Below are positions 49,161 through 63,497 of a stretch of 64,000 bases of DNA, piece by piece. The position numbers were made by a program, and so were the translations under genes. The notes beneath the pieces are model-generated. The model was not told the DNA's origin. It was given only the letters and a program-made list of their open reading frames with translations, and did not search any database. Source of the DNA: Lolium rigidum (taxonomy: Eukaryota > Streptophyta > Magnoliopsida > Poales > Poaceae); assembly GCF_022539505.1 (NCBI RefSeq), contig NC_061514.1, positions 223,161,837-223,225,836 of the forward strand, read 5' to 3'. Numbering within the stretch: position 1 is the stretch's first letter; the number at the start of each line of letters is the position of its first letter.

Positions 49161-49172
49161 AAGAGGGAGAAG

Positions 49173-49547
49173 GCGTTTTGGCACATAGGAGCATTTGCTC
49201 CCATTATACAAAATAATTAAAAAACAATTATTAAAATGTAAAAAAATTCTGACATAATTTTTTTGTTGTACATCATGATATTCTATGTTCGTACACAAGT
49301 TTTTACGGAAAAATAATATTTTATGTGGCACGTACAAAAAAGACAAAAAAATGTACTATACGTAGTCGTGTTGGAGCATAAAAATTTGTCTATTTTACAG
49401 GAGACACATAAAAAATTATTTTTTTCTAAAAACTTGTGTACGAACATAAAATGTCTAGATGTACATGCAAAAATTTATTTTAGAATTTTTTGATACTTCA
49501 AAATGTACATTCACACAATGAGTTGATATGCTCCTATATGAGCCAAA
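49173..49547. mobile_element. Foldback / MITE-like element
   Basis: The ends are inverted: TTTGGCACATAGGAGCAT on the left against ATGCTCCTATATGAGCCAAA on the right. Inside, TGTTCGTACACAAGTTTTT (49286-49304) is perfectly inverted at 49428-49446. Most of the element can fold on itself. No clear target duplication was found. Confidence 0.65.
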
Positions 49548-49679
49548 GTGGATTTCCCATAAAAGAGTTGCATGCATCAACCGATGCAAAAGTTAGAGCT
49601 ATGTCTGTATTTTGAAGGAAAAAAAAACAATCTGTAGGGAGCTCTTTACCTAGCAATGGGTAGCTGTCGTATATAAAAC

Positions 49680-50041
49680 ACTGAGATTTCTGACCTGCTG
49701 GAATAGCATGTCTAGATTCATGAGCCTGTCCATTCCATGAGAGTCCCCGATTTATGTTTTGCAACTTCTATTTCAGTTTGGCGGGTTATGAAGCCCTCCG
49801 CAGGGTGGCCTCCGTGTCCACGTAGAAGGCAATTCACGGCCCGGAGATGCTCGCGACGTGGGCACCGTCGCGGCCACCGCCCAGCTCCTCGCAGGTAGGT
49901 TCGCTGGCCCGGAGCACATGCCTATAAATTGTGCCCACTGGCTCTCAGCAAATACATCAGCAACACTTGAAGACACAAACAGCAAAGTAGCAGCAAATTT
50001 CCGTAGCTTCTTCCTCCCTTCCTGCATTTTCCGCGGAATAG
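49680..50041 (+). promoter_or_regulatory. Promoter and 5' leader of the third ELIP gene
   Basis: Duplicate of 44765-45129. TATAAAT is at 49923-49929. The ACGT sites are partly retained (GCGACGTGGGC kept, CCACGTCC changed to CCGTGTCC). Homology with the second copy begins near 49680, which sets the left border of the duplicated unit. Confidence 0.7.
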
Positions 50042-50618
50042 ATGGCGACTGTGATGGCCATGAGCTCCTTCGCCGGTGCCGCCGTCTTGCCGGCCGGCCG
50101 CTTCGGCTCCCGGTCTCTGCCTGCGCTGGGCCGACGCGCCTTCGTCGTCCGGGCACAAACAGAGAAGCCGAGTACACCATCGCCCAAGGTACGTTGTTAA
50201 ACTTGTACATGTCAGTATGTCACCCGGTTCATCTACAAGTTTCTGATATTTGTTCCTGCCACAGTCGAGCCCATCAATCTGGGACGCGCTGGCGTTCAGC
50301 GGCCCGGCGCCGGAGCGCATCAACGGGCGTTTGGCCATGGTGGGCTTCGTGACGGCGCTGGCCGTCGAGGCGGGGCGCGGCGACGGCCTCCTCTCGCAGC
50401 TCGGCAACGGCACCGGGCAGGCGTGGTTCGCGTACACCGTGGCGGTGCTCTCCTTGGCGTCGCTGGTGCCGCTGCTCCAGGGCGAGAGCGCCGAGGGCAG
50501 GGCCGGGGCCATCATGAACGCCAACGCCGAGCTCTGGAACGGCCGCTTCGCCATGCTCGGACTAGTCGCGCTCGCCGCCACAGAGATCCTCACCGGCGCG
50601 CCATTCATCAACATCTAG
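50042..50618 (+). CDS. ELIP: Early light-induced protein, low molecular mass, one intron (third copy)
   Basis: Exon 1 is 50042-50188 and exon 2 is 50265-50618, with a 76-base intron (GTACG...CCACAG). The product has 166 residues with the same layout as the second copy: transit peptide, linker, three helices with [12 protein letters not shown] and [13 protein letters not shown]. Five residue differences from the second copy are visible: one Ala/Ser in the transit peptide, Pro-Arg to Ser-Ser after the intron, Ser/Gly in the NSTG loop and Val/Leu in helix 2. All splice sites and both LHC motifs are intact, so it should be functional. A tandem duplication of about 1 kb with its own promoter is the likely origin. 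Confidence 0.95.
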
Positions 50619-50665
50619 ATTAGTGTAGGCTCGTAGCCATTTGTGTATGTACGTAGTCATCTCTG

Positions 50666-50703
50666 GATGTGGGCACCGTCGCCGCCACGGCCCAGCTCCT
50701 CAC
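50666..50703 (+). repeat. 38-bp copy of ELIP promoter sequence in the 3' flank
   Basis: GATGTGGGCACCGTCGCC... to CCCAGCTCCTCAC matches promoter bases 49855-49892 with about four changes. It interrupts the 3' flank that the second copy has without it. Confidence 0.7.
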
Positions 50704-50869
50704 GCCCTTGATGCAGTGATTAGAAAATATTTAGATCCTAACCAATTTTCGTCGCAAGAGTTTCACTGAAATTTGCTTGCCTTTGTGTGTGCGTTTCCCC
50801 TTCTATGTTATTGCACAATATTTCCCATACTTTACCACCAACAGAACAATATCATTTCTGTATACTTCC

Positions 50870-51175
50870 CATACTTTGGAAGCAGCGGAACGCCGCCGTG
50901 TTTAGAGGGGCGGCACCCTCTCTCCCCCTTCTCCTTAAGCTGTGCCGAGATGATGCGGCTGGGTGGCGAGGCCGGTTCCCAGCTCCTCAACGCCCCCGGG
51001 TTGATGCCTGGCATGTTTGTCTAGGTGGTGCCTAAGTGCTTCTCCTCTCCCCTAATGTAACTCGATCCTTCTGGCTCTCTATCTCTATGCTGTAACTATC
51101 TGGGGTCTGCCCCTTTTTTTTTCAATATATTCAGGTGGGGAACCTCTGCCCCCCGGTGACCATTCGAAAAAAATA
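50870..51175 (+). pseudogene. LINE 3' end, 5'-truncated
   Basis: The frame 50868-51035 reads WKQRNAAVFRGAAPSLPLL, the conserved C-terminal part of LINE zinc-binding RVT proteins. A stop and a 3' UTR follow, ending in CCATTCGAAAAAAATA. Another LINE family from that at 60444. Confidence 0.65.
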
Positions 51176-52332
51176 TATCATTTATGCATAACTATAGCAA
51201 TCATATTAAGCAAGCACCCTCACCCTAATGAGAAATATATATTTCTGATCTACAACACATAACCGGTTACCAAATATATTTGCAACATCGCTAACACTAT
51301 ATGACCGCTACAGGTTATAAGCCACCTGGATGATGTACCATATAGTATGGCGACTTATACAACATACAGTAAAAGAATAACTGCTTAACTGTTTAACCGT
51401 GGTGACAAAAACTAAACTTTAAGATCTCATGCTAGTTTCATTTTGCACGGTTATCTTTGGTAAGGATTACACCTTTGTGAAGGTGTCATACAAATATTTT
51501 AATTTTCCGCTGCACTTTCATTTGCATGATTTTTTTGTTATTAATGAATGGACGAGTGCTTAATATAAACCAATAATTTACAATTTTCATGTAGATTTTA
51601 GCAAAATTTGCTGATCCCTTGCAACAATTGAACCATTGCCAACCCCCTAGAATCGTGTTTCATGTTGCAAGCTTGAGACCACGTAAACCACACATGGAAG
51701 TCACATTTTGTGGAGATCTCCATAAAGATAGCTTTTGTCTCAGGAGAGTTTGTGAGACCTCGTCAGAAGCTTGACCAACTATTTACCTAGTAAGTATGGT
51801 TGTGTATTCAACCTGACGGTCATGAAGACAAAGCCCCCGACCCCCCCCCCCCCACCCACCCTCTCGGTCTTTTGGATGGCAAACCCGTCTAGGGTAGCCT
51901 ATATTTTTTATCACTATCTCCTTGACAAAAAAATCTTGATCGAAAATAATCTAATCTATGCATAAGTTATTTTATCAATTTAAAGAATTATGTCATGCAT
52001 TACTATTATTTTGTAAAAAATAATGAGTACCAATCTTCCACTAACATAAACGTAGCTTTGCTTTATAGGTGCCCAGTCTTGTCTAGAGGCTCCATTTCAC
52101 ATGTTTCCACTCAACATTTGTTAGTCCCTGATAGTAAATCGTAATACCTAGATGTCTAATTCGAAACTAGCCTGGCTCACAGCCAAATAATTTTCCATAT
52201 TTAACGACCGCGACCTTGGCCTTCACTCTTATGAAAATTAATTTTCAGCTCTGAAAGTTGCTCTGACAATATTATGCATAAGGAAAGATAGATAATTCAC
52301 CATCCACTAGATATAGAACCACTCCCTCACCT
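51176..52332. other. AT-rich stretch without recognised features
   Basis: No frame, repeat or RNA gene supported. A C run of about 14 at 51840 is the only landmark. Confidence 0.5.
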
Positions 52333-53004
52333 TTGGCATCAACATTTTTTCGAAATGGAGGGAGAGCCCAAGTCTTTGCATCGAAAAGGTGCATACGTCT
52401 TTTTTTTGTTGATTTATTTGACAAAGGTCACACAAAGATTATACATCAAGAAAAATATTTAAGCCACCACGCAACACTTACATACCCGACAACGAGTGAA
52501 GATCATGCCAATATGGTCTTATTCCCTGAAAATAATGTAAACCTCTCATCAACTAGAGACCGCAGAACATTGATACCCGGAGACATCCACTAAATGAAAT
52601 GGGGGCACTTATGCACACTAGTAGACTCTTAGAGAGCACCTCATACACACTCCGCAGCTGTCACCGCCATTAACCAATAGTTCATCTTAAGAGTAGAGAT
52701 TCGCATGGTCCTCACCAGCCTGCCGGTGAATCACCGCCCAGCACGCGTCCATCATCACGTGTCCGCCGGCCGCCGCCGAGGCTCCGCTGCTCGACGCAAC
52801 CTAAGCTCATCGTTTTAACGCGAAAGAAAATATACACCGTTCTACGATGCCCCCGAGAGGCTGAACGGCACCACGCACCACATCGCCCGATCCGAGCAGT
52901 CTGGACAAGAAGACAGGAGGTGTAACAACGAGTGCCTTCAACAAGATTCTACGCATACGTGTCTCTCTAAGTGCTTCTGATTAGATAGCTCGGGCTAGAA
53001 CAAA
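52333..53004 (-). other. Possible retroposon-like non-coding repeat
   Basis: The left end reads as a T run then CGAAATGGAGGG (an A tail on the minus strand). GC content rises toward 52750-52900, and a CCTTCAACAAG motif is shared with the repeat at 47790-49160. Assignment is weak. Confidence 0.3.
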
Positions 53005-53032
53005 CTAGATTTAGATGTGCGCCTTGGCGCAC
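53005..53032 (-). mobile_element. Helitron 3' terminus, minus strand
   Basis: On the minus strand: stem GTGCGCC, tiny loop, stem GGCGCAC (53032-53017), eight bases, CTAG (53008-53005), then T. Spacing from hairpin to CTAG is the same eight bases as in the Helitron at 46989. The 5' end, at a higher coordinate, was not found. Confidence 0.55.
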
Positions 53033-56000
53033 GACCCCGTGGAGCTCATGCCACGATAAAAATTAAGTGCTAACATGATAATACCGTTCTTAGGAGCTTA
53101 CCAAATAGGTGAGCAATCTCACAGACATATACTTATAGGTAGTACCATTGCGAAGTCAAAAGTTGTAGCAAAAAAGCAAACATATAAATATACAAATAGA
53201 TGCAAAAGTATTTGGATCTCGGTGGCAGTGTGCAACCAAAATATAGTAAAAAGCTTAAGATCTATGCCTTATATTTTACTCTTATAGTTGGCTGTGTCAG
53301 CTTTCGAGGCGCACCTGGGCGCGTGGCCCCTATATTTCACACTAACAAACATTGTGGCTGGAATCTGCACACATCAGAGAACAACAAATTCATAGCAAAA
53401 ATTACCTATACATTATATCTTAACTGATGAGGGAATGTAGATTATAATAAAAACACCCTAAAGCTTTCTATGCGTATAATGCCTTGAGGCGACCTATAAT
53501 GTTAGCATATATATATACATAAGAAACAATTAACTCGAATAAGGCCTTGAGGCCACCTATATGAATTATTCACCATCATTTCATCACTATGCGAAGATAC
53601 ATGGCGATATTTACACAATAGATCTCACTGTAATGGTATAGATATGCACATCTGAACAGAAATCTTTGTATACACATCAAGAAATATAAATACCCTTTTA
53701 GTTTTACTTTCCAAATGTCAAATTCAAAGGCCTACCAGCAGCTGCAATCTCAGTTTTTCGAGGTCACTATGAGGTAAACTTGTCTCCATTTGTGCTTCTG
53801 CCACAATGTTTGTAGGAATGACTAATGAGCACATCAATGAAATATAGTCTATACAAAACCATTGTAAAATCAAGTAAATAATAAGGGAAACCAAAGTTAA
53901 GATAGCATTTGTTCGTAACTGAATTATCTCAAAGGTCTCCTTGTTTGTCTTGCACACAACTTTAATAAGATTTAATCCGCAATTTCATGAAATAGTTCAA
54001 ATGAGGTTCAGCTTCATCTTTCGGCTATTTATCAGACTAAATGCATCAATGAATACAAATGAGTAATCAACTGATTCTTGTGGGCTTCGCCAACAACCAA
54101 AAAGACATGCAAAGAAGATGGATGCTCAAGTTTGACAAACCTTGGTCAACATCACAGGCTGCAGAAACAATGGCTCGGTGAGCCATTCAGCAAAAGTGAT
54201 GGAGCTCCACACCATTCGAGATTACCCCAACAACCTCCTTGTGAGATGCGGAACCAGGAAGCTCGTCCTCGCTGTGCATTCAAAACAATAAAGATGAGCC
54301 AAATAAAATTAAATTTGGAAACAGGATACATGATTCTCCCTTCCGATCTGATATCCAACAATCCAATATACTGAACTGGAATGCACATGGAGGTAATGAT
54401 GTTCTATCAAAGATCAAATGGCTAACGAAAATATACGCTTACTGTTTTATCGGGTAGTGAGATCTGGAATAGATCAAATGAAGTTATTTCCCAAAAGATC
54501 ACCACACCTATAGGTAAATAAGACATGAGATTGAAGATGCTGACTGTCTACCAAAGAGGCACCAAAGCATACATCTCAGCTATCATACATGGATTGCATG
54601 CTTCACTATTCTGTCACGCTCTCATATTTTGACAAGGAGTTCCAAGCAACATTCGAAAGTATGAAAGGAAGCAGGCTGACCAATATAAATCACAGCTTGA
54701 AATGAATCACATTTTTAGATAGATAGCTTTAAACTAAAATTAAAAAAGAATCCTTACACAAGAATAATCGTATGCTCAAGAATCTCTCTATTTAATTTCT
54801 AAAACTCAATCTCAGTACATATTTATGACTGTAACACATCATAACCGAACGAAAGTAATATGCAGTGAAGTTCTAGCAATACTACATACCTAAAAGGGAG
54901 GATGAAACCTTGCACTTGTTTTCTTTGTACAACATAAATAACCATGGCACTTCATTTCTACATAAGGATCAATAATTAGAACGCTGAACCTCACTTGCCA
55001 AAGCCACATACCTGCTTCATTATTGAAGTCATAAATTTGCATAATTGTGATCAATAAGATTTTGATATGTTCTAGCTCTGCCAATAGTAATTCATACAAA
55101 AGAAATCAAATAGAAGAGCCGATAAATAGGAGCAAAGGAACCCAATAGTCTTCATATCAAACCAAATAGCCAAATAGAGAAATACACTACATATGGGAGC
55201 CGAAAGTAGGGATTTTTTACATATATGTACAAATACATAGTTTTAAGATAACAGGTATCAAACACAGGGAAGGGTCTCATCTGGGTTGACAATAGGGTTA
55301 TTCCATTATTTAAATATAATCTAAGGCGAACCATCAAACACGAGTGGCACAATGATCACCAAAATCACTACCCAGATTGAAACATTAGAAGCCCATCAGT
55401 TAGGTCATAGTCCTCAGTTCCTCACTCCTCACAGTCCCGATGGATTTGAGTCATTTTCATCTAACCCATTTTACCCAGGAAATGTTTAGTGTCAGTGAAT
55501 TCAGATTCGGTCTCTAGTACGCACGGTTCTATTTTATATGTGTCCGGCGAATCTAGGACATGCCTGTTTACGGCCAACGGTTTTATTTTTCCTTCTCATT
55601 TGCAAGTTCTAAACGATAAAAGCAATTCCTGGGAATACATAAGACCAACACATCCTTTTGCAAACTGACACCGAAAGAACATTATTCTATTGTTCCATGG
55701 TTTGTTGTTGCACATTTGGAATTGGAAGTTTCTTTCTTTGCACAACATTCCTCCGGTATTTAGACAATCTCTCAAAAACAACCAATGGAAAATCTGATGT
55801 TTTGTCAGGAGCGCCAAATCCACTTAAAACTGTTCAATATCATTATTTCCCATAAGAATCTTATCTACATTGGTTGTAAAGAATCCAAGTGAGGATCGTG
55901 AGGACTGAGGATCAGACAAGAAAGTGCACTGGGGTCGTATTAATTCTTACAATTGAGAGAATGCACTCAGAGCATCAAACAAAGAAACATGGAACATCTC

Positions 56001-57165
56001 ACTGTGATTTTCAGTATCAAACAGTGATGTGAACTGAACTGGTAGGTATTGTCAATAGCAAAAGAGAACATATGAGCATCTGATTGCAGAGAGGATAAAC
56101 ATGCGAACTGAGATAGGTAATTGGTTATAGATCAAGCCCTGACAAAAGAACGGACATATATCAAGCAGGTACGACTCTAAGAAATGAGAACACTATTAAC
56201 TATGGACATATATTAATAGTTCATAATTTTGTTTTATATCCAGGAAAATCAGTAGACAATGTTTGCATGTCTAAGTGTTATATATGCAACAAATCACCTT
56301 TTTGGATTAGAAAGCAGCAGCAACCAGATGATTAACTCTACGAACCAGAGCGTAACGAAGTTAATATTAACTCCTTGAATAAACTGGAGGCACCTATCTT
56401 GCTTGAATCTCATTGATTTCAGGCAGGTCTTCATTGATGTACCAATGGCATGGTGAACTGCCACCCAGTGGCCAGTACCCTACGACCTGTGATCATAAAG
56501 CACGAAGATCTATGAGAAAGGGGTCCATTAAAAGATGTTCGAGTACAAATCGTAGAGGTAAAAGATAACATCGGTCCGATAAATCATCCGGAAACTGGAA
56601 CTATCAGAAAAATGCGAGTATAGCATCATAACTACTTAAGATGGGGACAAATGACGATGCACCGCCTGAGTAAATGGAATTTTAAAGAAACAAATGAGAA
56701 TCCATGAGGTCGTTATCAATTAGAATCTTGAGTAGAAGTGGAGGCTCACTTTTGGGTCCTTCACACGGAACATCTGTAAGAACAGTAGTGAATAAAAAAA
56801 AATTGCCTGAATGGCAGGAGCACTGCAATTCCATCAAAGAAGAAAAGAATATATGCAGACCACAACCTTGATATGTACAACAACCAGAAAGCTCCTAGCA
56901 ATAAGATGGTTCAAAAATTAGTTGACCATAACACCTTCAACGGATTAAGGACACTGCAAAAATTCAGATATAAATGCATATTTGCTAAACAAATACACAA
57001 TAACAAAGGATTACATATGAGGCAACACAATATCAGCAGGCTAATAAAGAATGATTCAAATTCATTGGGATAAGAGCCTAAGCAATGACCATAATAGATT
57101 ACAAAATGAAGAAGCCTTTCACAGCTTTCAGCCCTAATGTTCAACTACAAACGTTCACCATGTCC
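53033..57165. other. Low-complexity intergenic DNA with a few exon-like blocks
   Basis: AT-rich, no long frames. Short minus-strand blocks with splice-like borders: 54187-54271, 56394-56486 and 56750-56773. A 67-base sequence at 55053-55119 recurs at 58530-58596. Confidence 0.4.
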
Positions 57166-57694
57166 CGAAGCACCGATACTTCAAAGTCTGCCGTGTCCGC
57201 GTATAATACTCCGCCAATACTCCGATACCCCGATACACGGGCGATACACGTATCCCAGGAGTATCGGCTTTTCCGATTTTAAAAAGAAAGAAAAAAATAC
57301 CGATACACCACCGATACACCGTCGATACACCGCTAGGGACATCATCGACACGGCTAGGACACAGGAACGTTGGGAAGCCCAATCAAAGCCCCCTAGTGAC
57401 CCTAATAGCCAGTGACCCATGGAAGTGGTTTGGAGTGAGGCCTCAGGAGTGAGCGCACCGCCACCGCCGCCGTCTGGAGTCGCTCGCCGCCGTCTAGAAT
57501 CGCTTCCCCGCAACCTGGAATCGTTCTCTCCTACGCCACCTCAATTATTCTTTGACTTCACAAGTCATTGCATAGCATTTCATTAATTTTATATGTATAT
57601 TCGCCGTATCGCCGTATTGTTGTTTCTAGAAATTGTCGTATCCCGTATCCCCGTATCCGTATCGCCGTATCTGTCTCGCTGTATCGGTGCTTCG
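57166..57694. mobile_element. Terminal-inverted-repeat element with CGTATC/GATACG arrays
   Basis: Perfect 14-base ends, CGAAGCACCGATAC (57166-57179) and GTATCGGTGCTTCG (57681-57694). Both subterminal zones are packed with CCGATAC/CGTATC units in opposite orientation. The GC-rich core has no gene. No target duplication was recognised. Confidence 0.65.
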
Positions 57695-59741
<2,047 letters not shown>

Positions 59742-60129
59742 AGGAGGGAGAGGTACCTCACGCGCAGGCAGCCGCTCGTAGGAGAGCATCGTCGCCGCTC
59801 GGAGGAGTCGTGGGGGACGAGATGCATGCGAGGTGGGAGGTGGCGGCGGTGGGGGGAGGCGCGATGTGAGGGGAGGACGAGAATGGCAGAGGCGGCTGCG
59901 AGGGAGTGGATATGGTTTGGCTGCTCTCGATATTTCTTTGCTTTCCTTCTAAGCCAACCACGTCACGACTCGTGGCTCAATCGGCTGGAGGAGAAGCTAG
60001 CGATCGCCCTGCCCTCGCACGACACATGCCTATCGTGGATAGCTTCGAAGGGCTCCGTGAGGGGGCATGGTTTACACCTTCAGATTCTGAATCAAGTTGT
60101 CGCCGGGTGCTGACATCGAAGCTTTTGGT

Positions 60130-60413
60130 CCCTGCTGGAGTCCCCGGTTGTAACTTTTCTGCCACTTTTTCTTAGTTTGGCGGGTTACAAAGCCCTTCGC
60201 AGGGTGGCCTCCACGTCCGCGTACGTACTTGCTACCTCGCTCCACGTTGAAGGGTAGCTCACGGCAGGGGAAGCCGGTCGCGACGTGGGCACCGTCGCAG
60301 CCACCGCCCAGCTCCTCACGGGTTGGCTTACCGGCGCAGAGCACGGGCTTATAAATTGCGCGCGCTCACTCGCCACAAATACATCAGCAACACTCAACGA
60401 CACAAACAGCAAG
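60130..60413 (+). promoter_or_regulatory. Orphan ELIP promoter and 5' leader
   Basis: Matches the ELIP promoters at 44840-45063 and 49780-49985: TTAGTTTGGCGGGTTA block, CCTCCACGTCCGCGTAC, GCGACGTGGGCACC, TATAAATTGCG (TATA at 60350-60356) and the leader up to ACACAAACAGCAAG at 60413. Similarity stops there, before the place where the ATG would lie. No ELIP coding sequence follows. It is a fourth copy that kept only regulatory DNA. Confidence 0.85.
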
Positions 60414-60431
60414 GTGATTCTGGGAGGATAT

Positions 60432-60443
60432 AAAGCTAGGTGA
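60432..60443. repeat. Target-site duplication of the LINE, left copy
   Basis: AAAGCTAGGTGA, repeated at 62113-62124 after the poly(A) tail. Confidence 0.8.
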
Positions 60444-62112
60444 TTCTCCGGACTAAAATTTAACTTTCATAAAAGCGAGATATATTGAAACAAAATGATT
60501 ACAGACACATTTTTGGTGTGATATTGGGGCTTTACCATTTAAATACTTGGGAATACCTACTCATTATAGAAGGTTGCTAAATAAGGAATGGAAACCAGTT
60601 GAGGATAGATTTGAACGCAAATTGGGTTGCTGGGCAGGGAAGTTGCTCTCATATGGAGATCGACTAGTGTTAATTAACTCCATTCTTAGTAGTTTGCCAA
60701 TGTTCCTCCTATCATTTTTCTTAATACCCAAAGGGGTGAGGAAAAGACTAGATTTTTATCGATCACGTTTTTTTTGGCAAAGTGATCAGAAAAAGAGGAA
60801 GTATCGGCTAACTAAATGGAATATTATTTGTAGACCAAAGGACTAAGGAGGTTTGGGTATTGAGGTTTTAGATATTAAGAACAAGTGTTTGATTAGCAAA
60901 TGGCTATTTAAATTACTCAATGAAGAAGGAGTGTGGCAGGAGCTGCTACCTAACAAGTATCTTAATAATAAAACTCTTTTGGAGGTTCAGACTAATGCAA
61001 ATGACTCACCCTTTTAGAAGGGTGTAATGTCTGTCAAAAATGATTTCTTCCAACGAGGTTTATTTGTCATTGGTGATGGACAAAAAACTAGATTTTGGAA
61101 AGATACTTGGTTAGGAACACGACCTCTAGCTGATCAGTATGCTTCATTATATAACATTAGTAGAAATAAGAATGTTACAGTAGCTGAGGTTATGGGTACT
61201 GTACCACTGAATATTAATTTCAGAAGGACATTGACTCATGAAAAATGGACGGATTGGCTAAATTTGCTACAGCACCTAATGGAGGTGCAAATTTCGGAGG
61301 AGCCAGACAAATTCATTTGGCGACTTACTGCAAATGGAAGATTTTCAGTAAAATCGCTTTATGTTGATTTCATGAATGATCATACTGTTTTCCTCAAAAA
61401 AATACATATGGCGGCTAAAGGTTCCACTAAAGATCCGGATTTTTATGTGGTTCTTAAATAAAAAAGTTTTACTCACTAAGGATAATTTGGCGAAAAGGAA
61501 TTGGACGGGTTCAAAGAAATGTACTTTTTGTTCTGCTGATGAATCCACTGAGCATCTTTTTATTAAGTGCCCCTTTGCAAGACGAATTTGGAGAGTTGTT
61601 CATTTTACTTTCAACATTTCACCGCCCGCGAATATTAAGAACTTATTTGGTAAGTGGCTTAATGGGATAGATAAGAAAACTAAAGCGCGAATTCGTGTAG
61701 GAGTTTGTGCTTTATTATGGGCAATCTGGAATTGTCGTAATGACATTGTTTTTAACATAGCGGAATGTGTCTTCTTTTTGCAGGTTATCCACAAGGCTAC
61801 TTATTGGATTCACATGTGGTCGTACCTGCAGCCGGAGGACCAGCGTATACCAATGGAGTCTGGATGCACTCGACTGATGGCGGTCGTTCGGGCTATCTTC
61901 AGTTAGGGTGGTTGGCAGCGTGCTGATAGGATACAATATACATAGGTGATATGTTTGTATCGTTCTTCCGTTGGCTTATCTTTGTGAGCACCTTATGTGA
62001 TCGTTGAGGTGGCGTTTGTAAGACTTTTAAGACTGATACAGTTCAACTGAATTAATAAAGGCTGTGTGCATCTATTTGATGCAGAGGCCGAGTAATACCC
62101 ATTTCTAAAAAA
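60444..62112 (+). pseudogene. L1-type LINE, 5'-truncated, with poly(A) and target duplication
   Basis: Begins inside the RT region after the catalytic Asp-Asp, with the FKYLGIPTHYRRLL block (60535-60580), then CWAGKLLSYGDRLVLINS. Stops at 60844 and 61016 interrupt it. A frame from 61027 has KTRFWKDTWLG. After a shift near 61400, the zinc-binding RVT region reads WRLKVPLKIRIFMWFL and KKCTFCSADESTEHLFIKCP, ending at 61906. The 3' UTR contains GGCTGTGTGCATC and ends in an A run at 62107-62112. Endonuclease and catalytic RT are absent. The flanking duplication AAAGCTAGGTGA shows it arrived already truncated. Confidence 0.88.
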
Positions 62113-62124
62113 AAAGCTAGGTGA

Positions 62125-63497
62125 CATACCCCTCTCCCATCAATATACATCCAAAACTAGAATCTAAAAGGGAATCAAAATGCTTAATGTGTTTGGGAAG
62201 GAAAGCTGCTTATAAGTCCTCCTCTTCTCTCGCCAATAGAGTTATAGTCCAGTGTTCTTAAAGCAACATACTAGGCAGTTTAGAAAGAATAAAAAAGATT
62301 GGTCACCTTAGGGGAACTTACGAGTTTGAATTGTTTTAGTTAGGAGGATACCCATGCTCAATGGAGGGAACACAAACTTTATCCTGTTTTGGTCGTTACA
62401 ATCTAGTGGTTGACGTCCTTGCAAAGCGTATTGCTTCTTTATCTAATTTTGATCGTATACTTTTTTACTTTCTAGCAATTATGTAAAGCCTCGTGTAAGC
62501 TATTTTAGAACTGAAGTCTTGTGGCGACGGTCAGATCCTCAATAATGAACTCAATGGGATCTTCCACCATAGTATGTTTTCTCCTGGCCCTCAATCCAAA
62601 AGGTTGGCGTTGCACTTGATACTTCGATAGCTTTGATCCTCTCTTGCACGATACTCAAGGTGGTTAAGAAACAAGGCATTCAATTCCAATAAATTGAGAG
62701 CGGCGGTGACTACCTGACGAACCTGAACTAAAAGACGGGGCAGTAAACTGACGTCACATAGTGCATAGTCTTAACACAGTTTTATCATCACAAAATCTAA
62801 TTTAGACATGTCACATGTGCCTAGATCAATGCTCTATTTGGCAACTCTAATAGTACTGTTTCCTAAGAAGAACCGAGTGTACATGTATGCAAGAAATCTG
62901 TCAACTCTTGCTGATATCATCAATAATAATTGCTTAATCTAAAAAATCACATGAATAGCGTGTCGACGAGGACATCAAAACAATATCTCTCATGCACAAG
63001 TTGAGATACGACACGGCAGCAGTCATTAAAAAATTGAGCTTGAGAGAAGACTCCCTTGTATTTTGATTCTTGCTTGTGTTAATTTGTATCTTTTGCATTG
63101 AACAAAATATTTATAAATTTGAAGATGTACCGAAAGTTTAAAGTTCTGCTTATGGGAAAAATATAATTTTTCCAAGCTATTTCAACCAAATTTTAGAGAT
63201 ATTTTGACGAACTTTGCACTGTGTTTACATTTGGTCTGAAATTTCGGGACCCAATATATCTAGCTCCACGCTCGAAGTCGTCATGTTTCCTGTAAATATT
63301 TTTTGCTTTTGATCTCTGCTACTGAACATACTTAAAACACATATATGAAAACTTAACTTGGTTTCGCACCGAAATAGTGACAAGCAGGTTTACGTAGCAT
63401 CAACCTACTGACAACCAGGTGGCATCTATTGAACTAGAGCAAAATACACTTTACATGTTTTTTAATGTTCAAAAAGAGACTTATGTGGCATAAAATA
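62125..63497. other. Intergenic stretch without recognised features
   Basis: No supported gene, RNA or repeat. Frames are short and full of stops. Confidence 0.5.

Noticed and set aside
59826..60113. 95-codon plus-strand frame before the orphan ELIP promoter
   Set aside because: No domain, no upstream promoter signals, and an overlapping frame of similar length exists; not supported as a gene.
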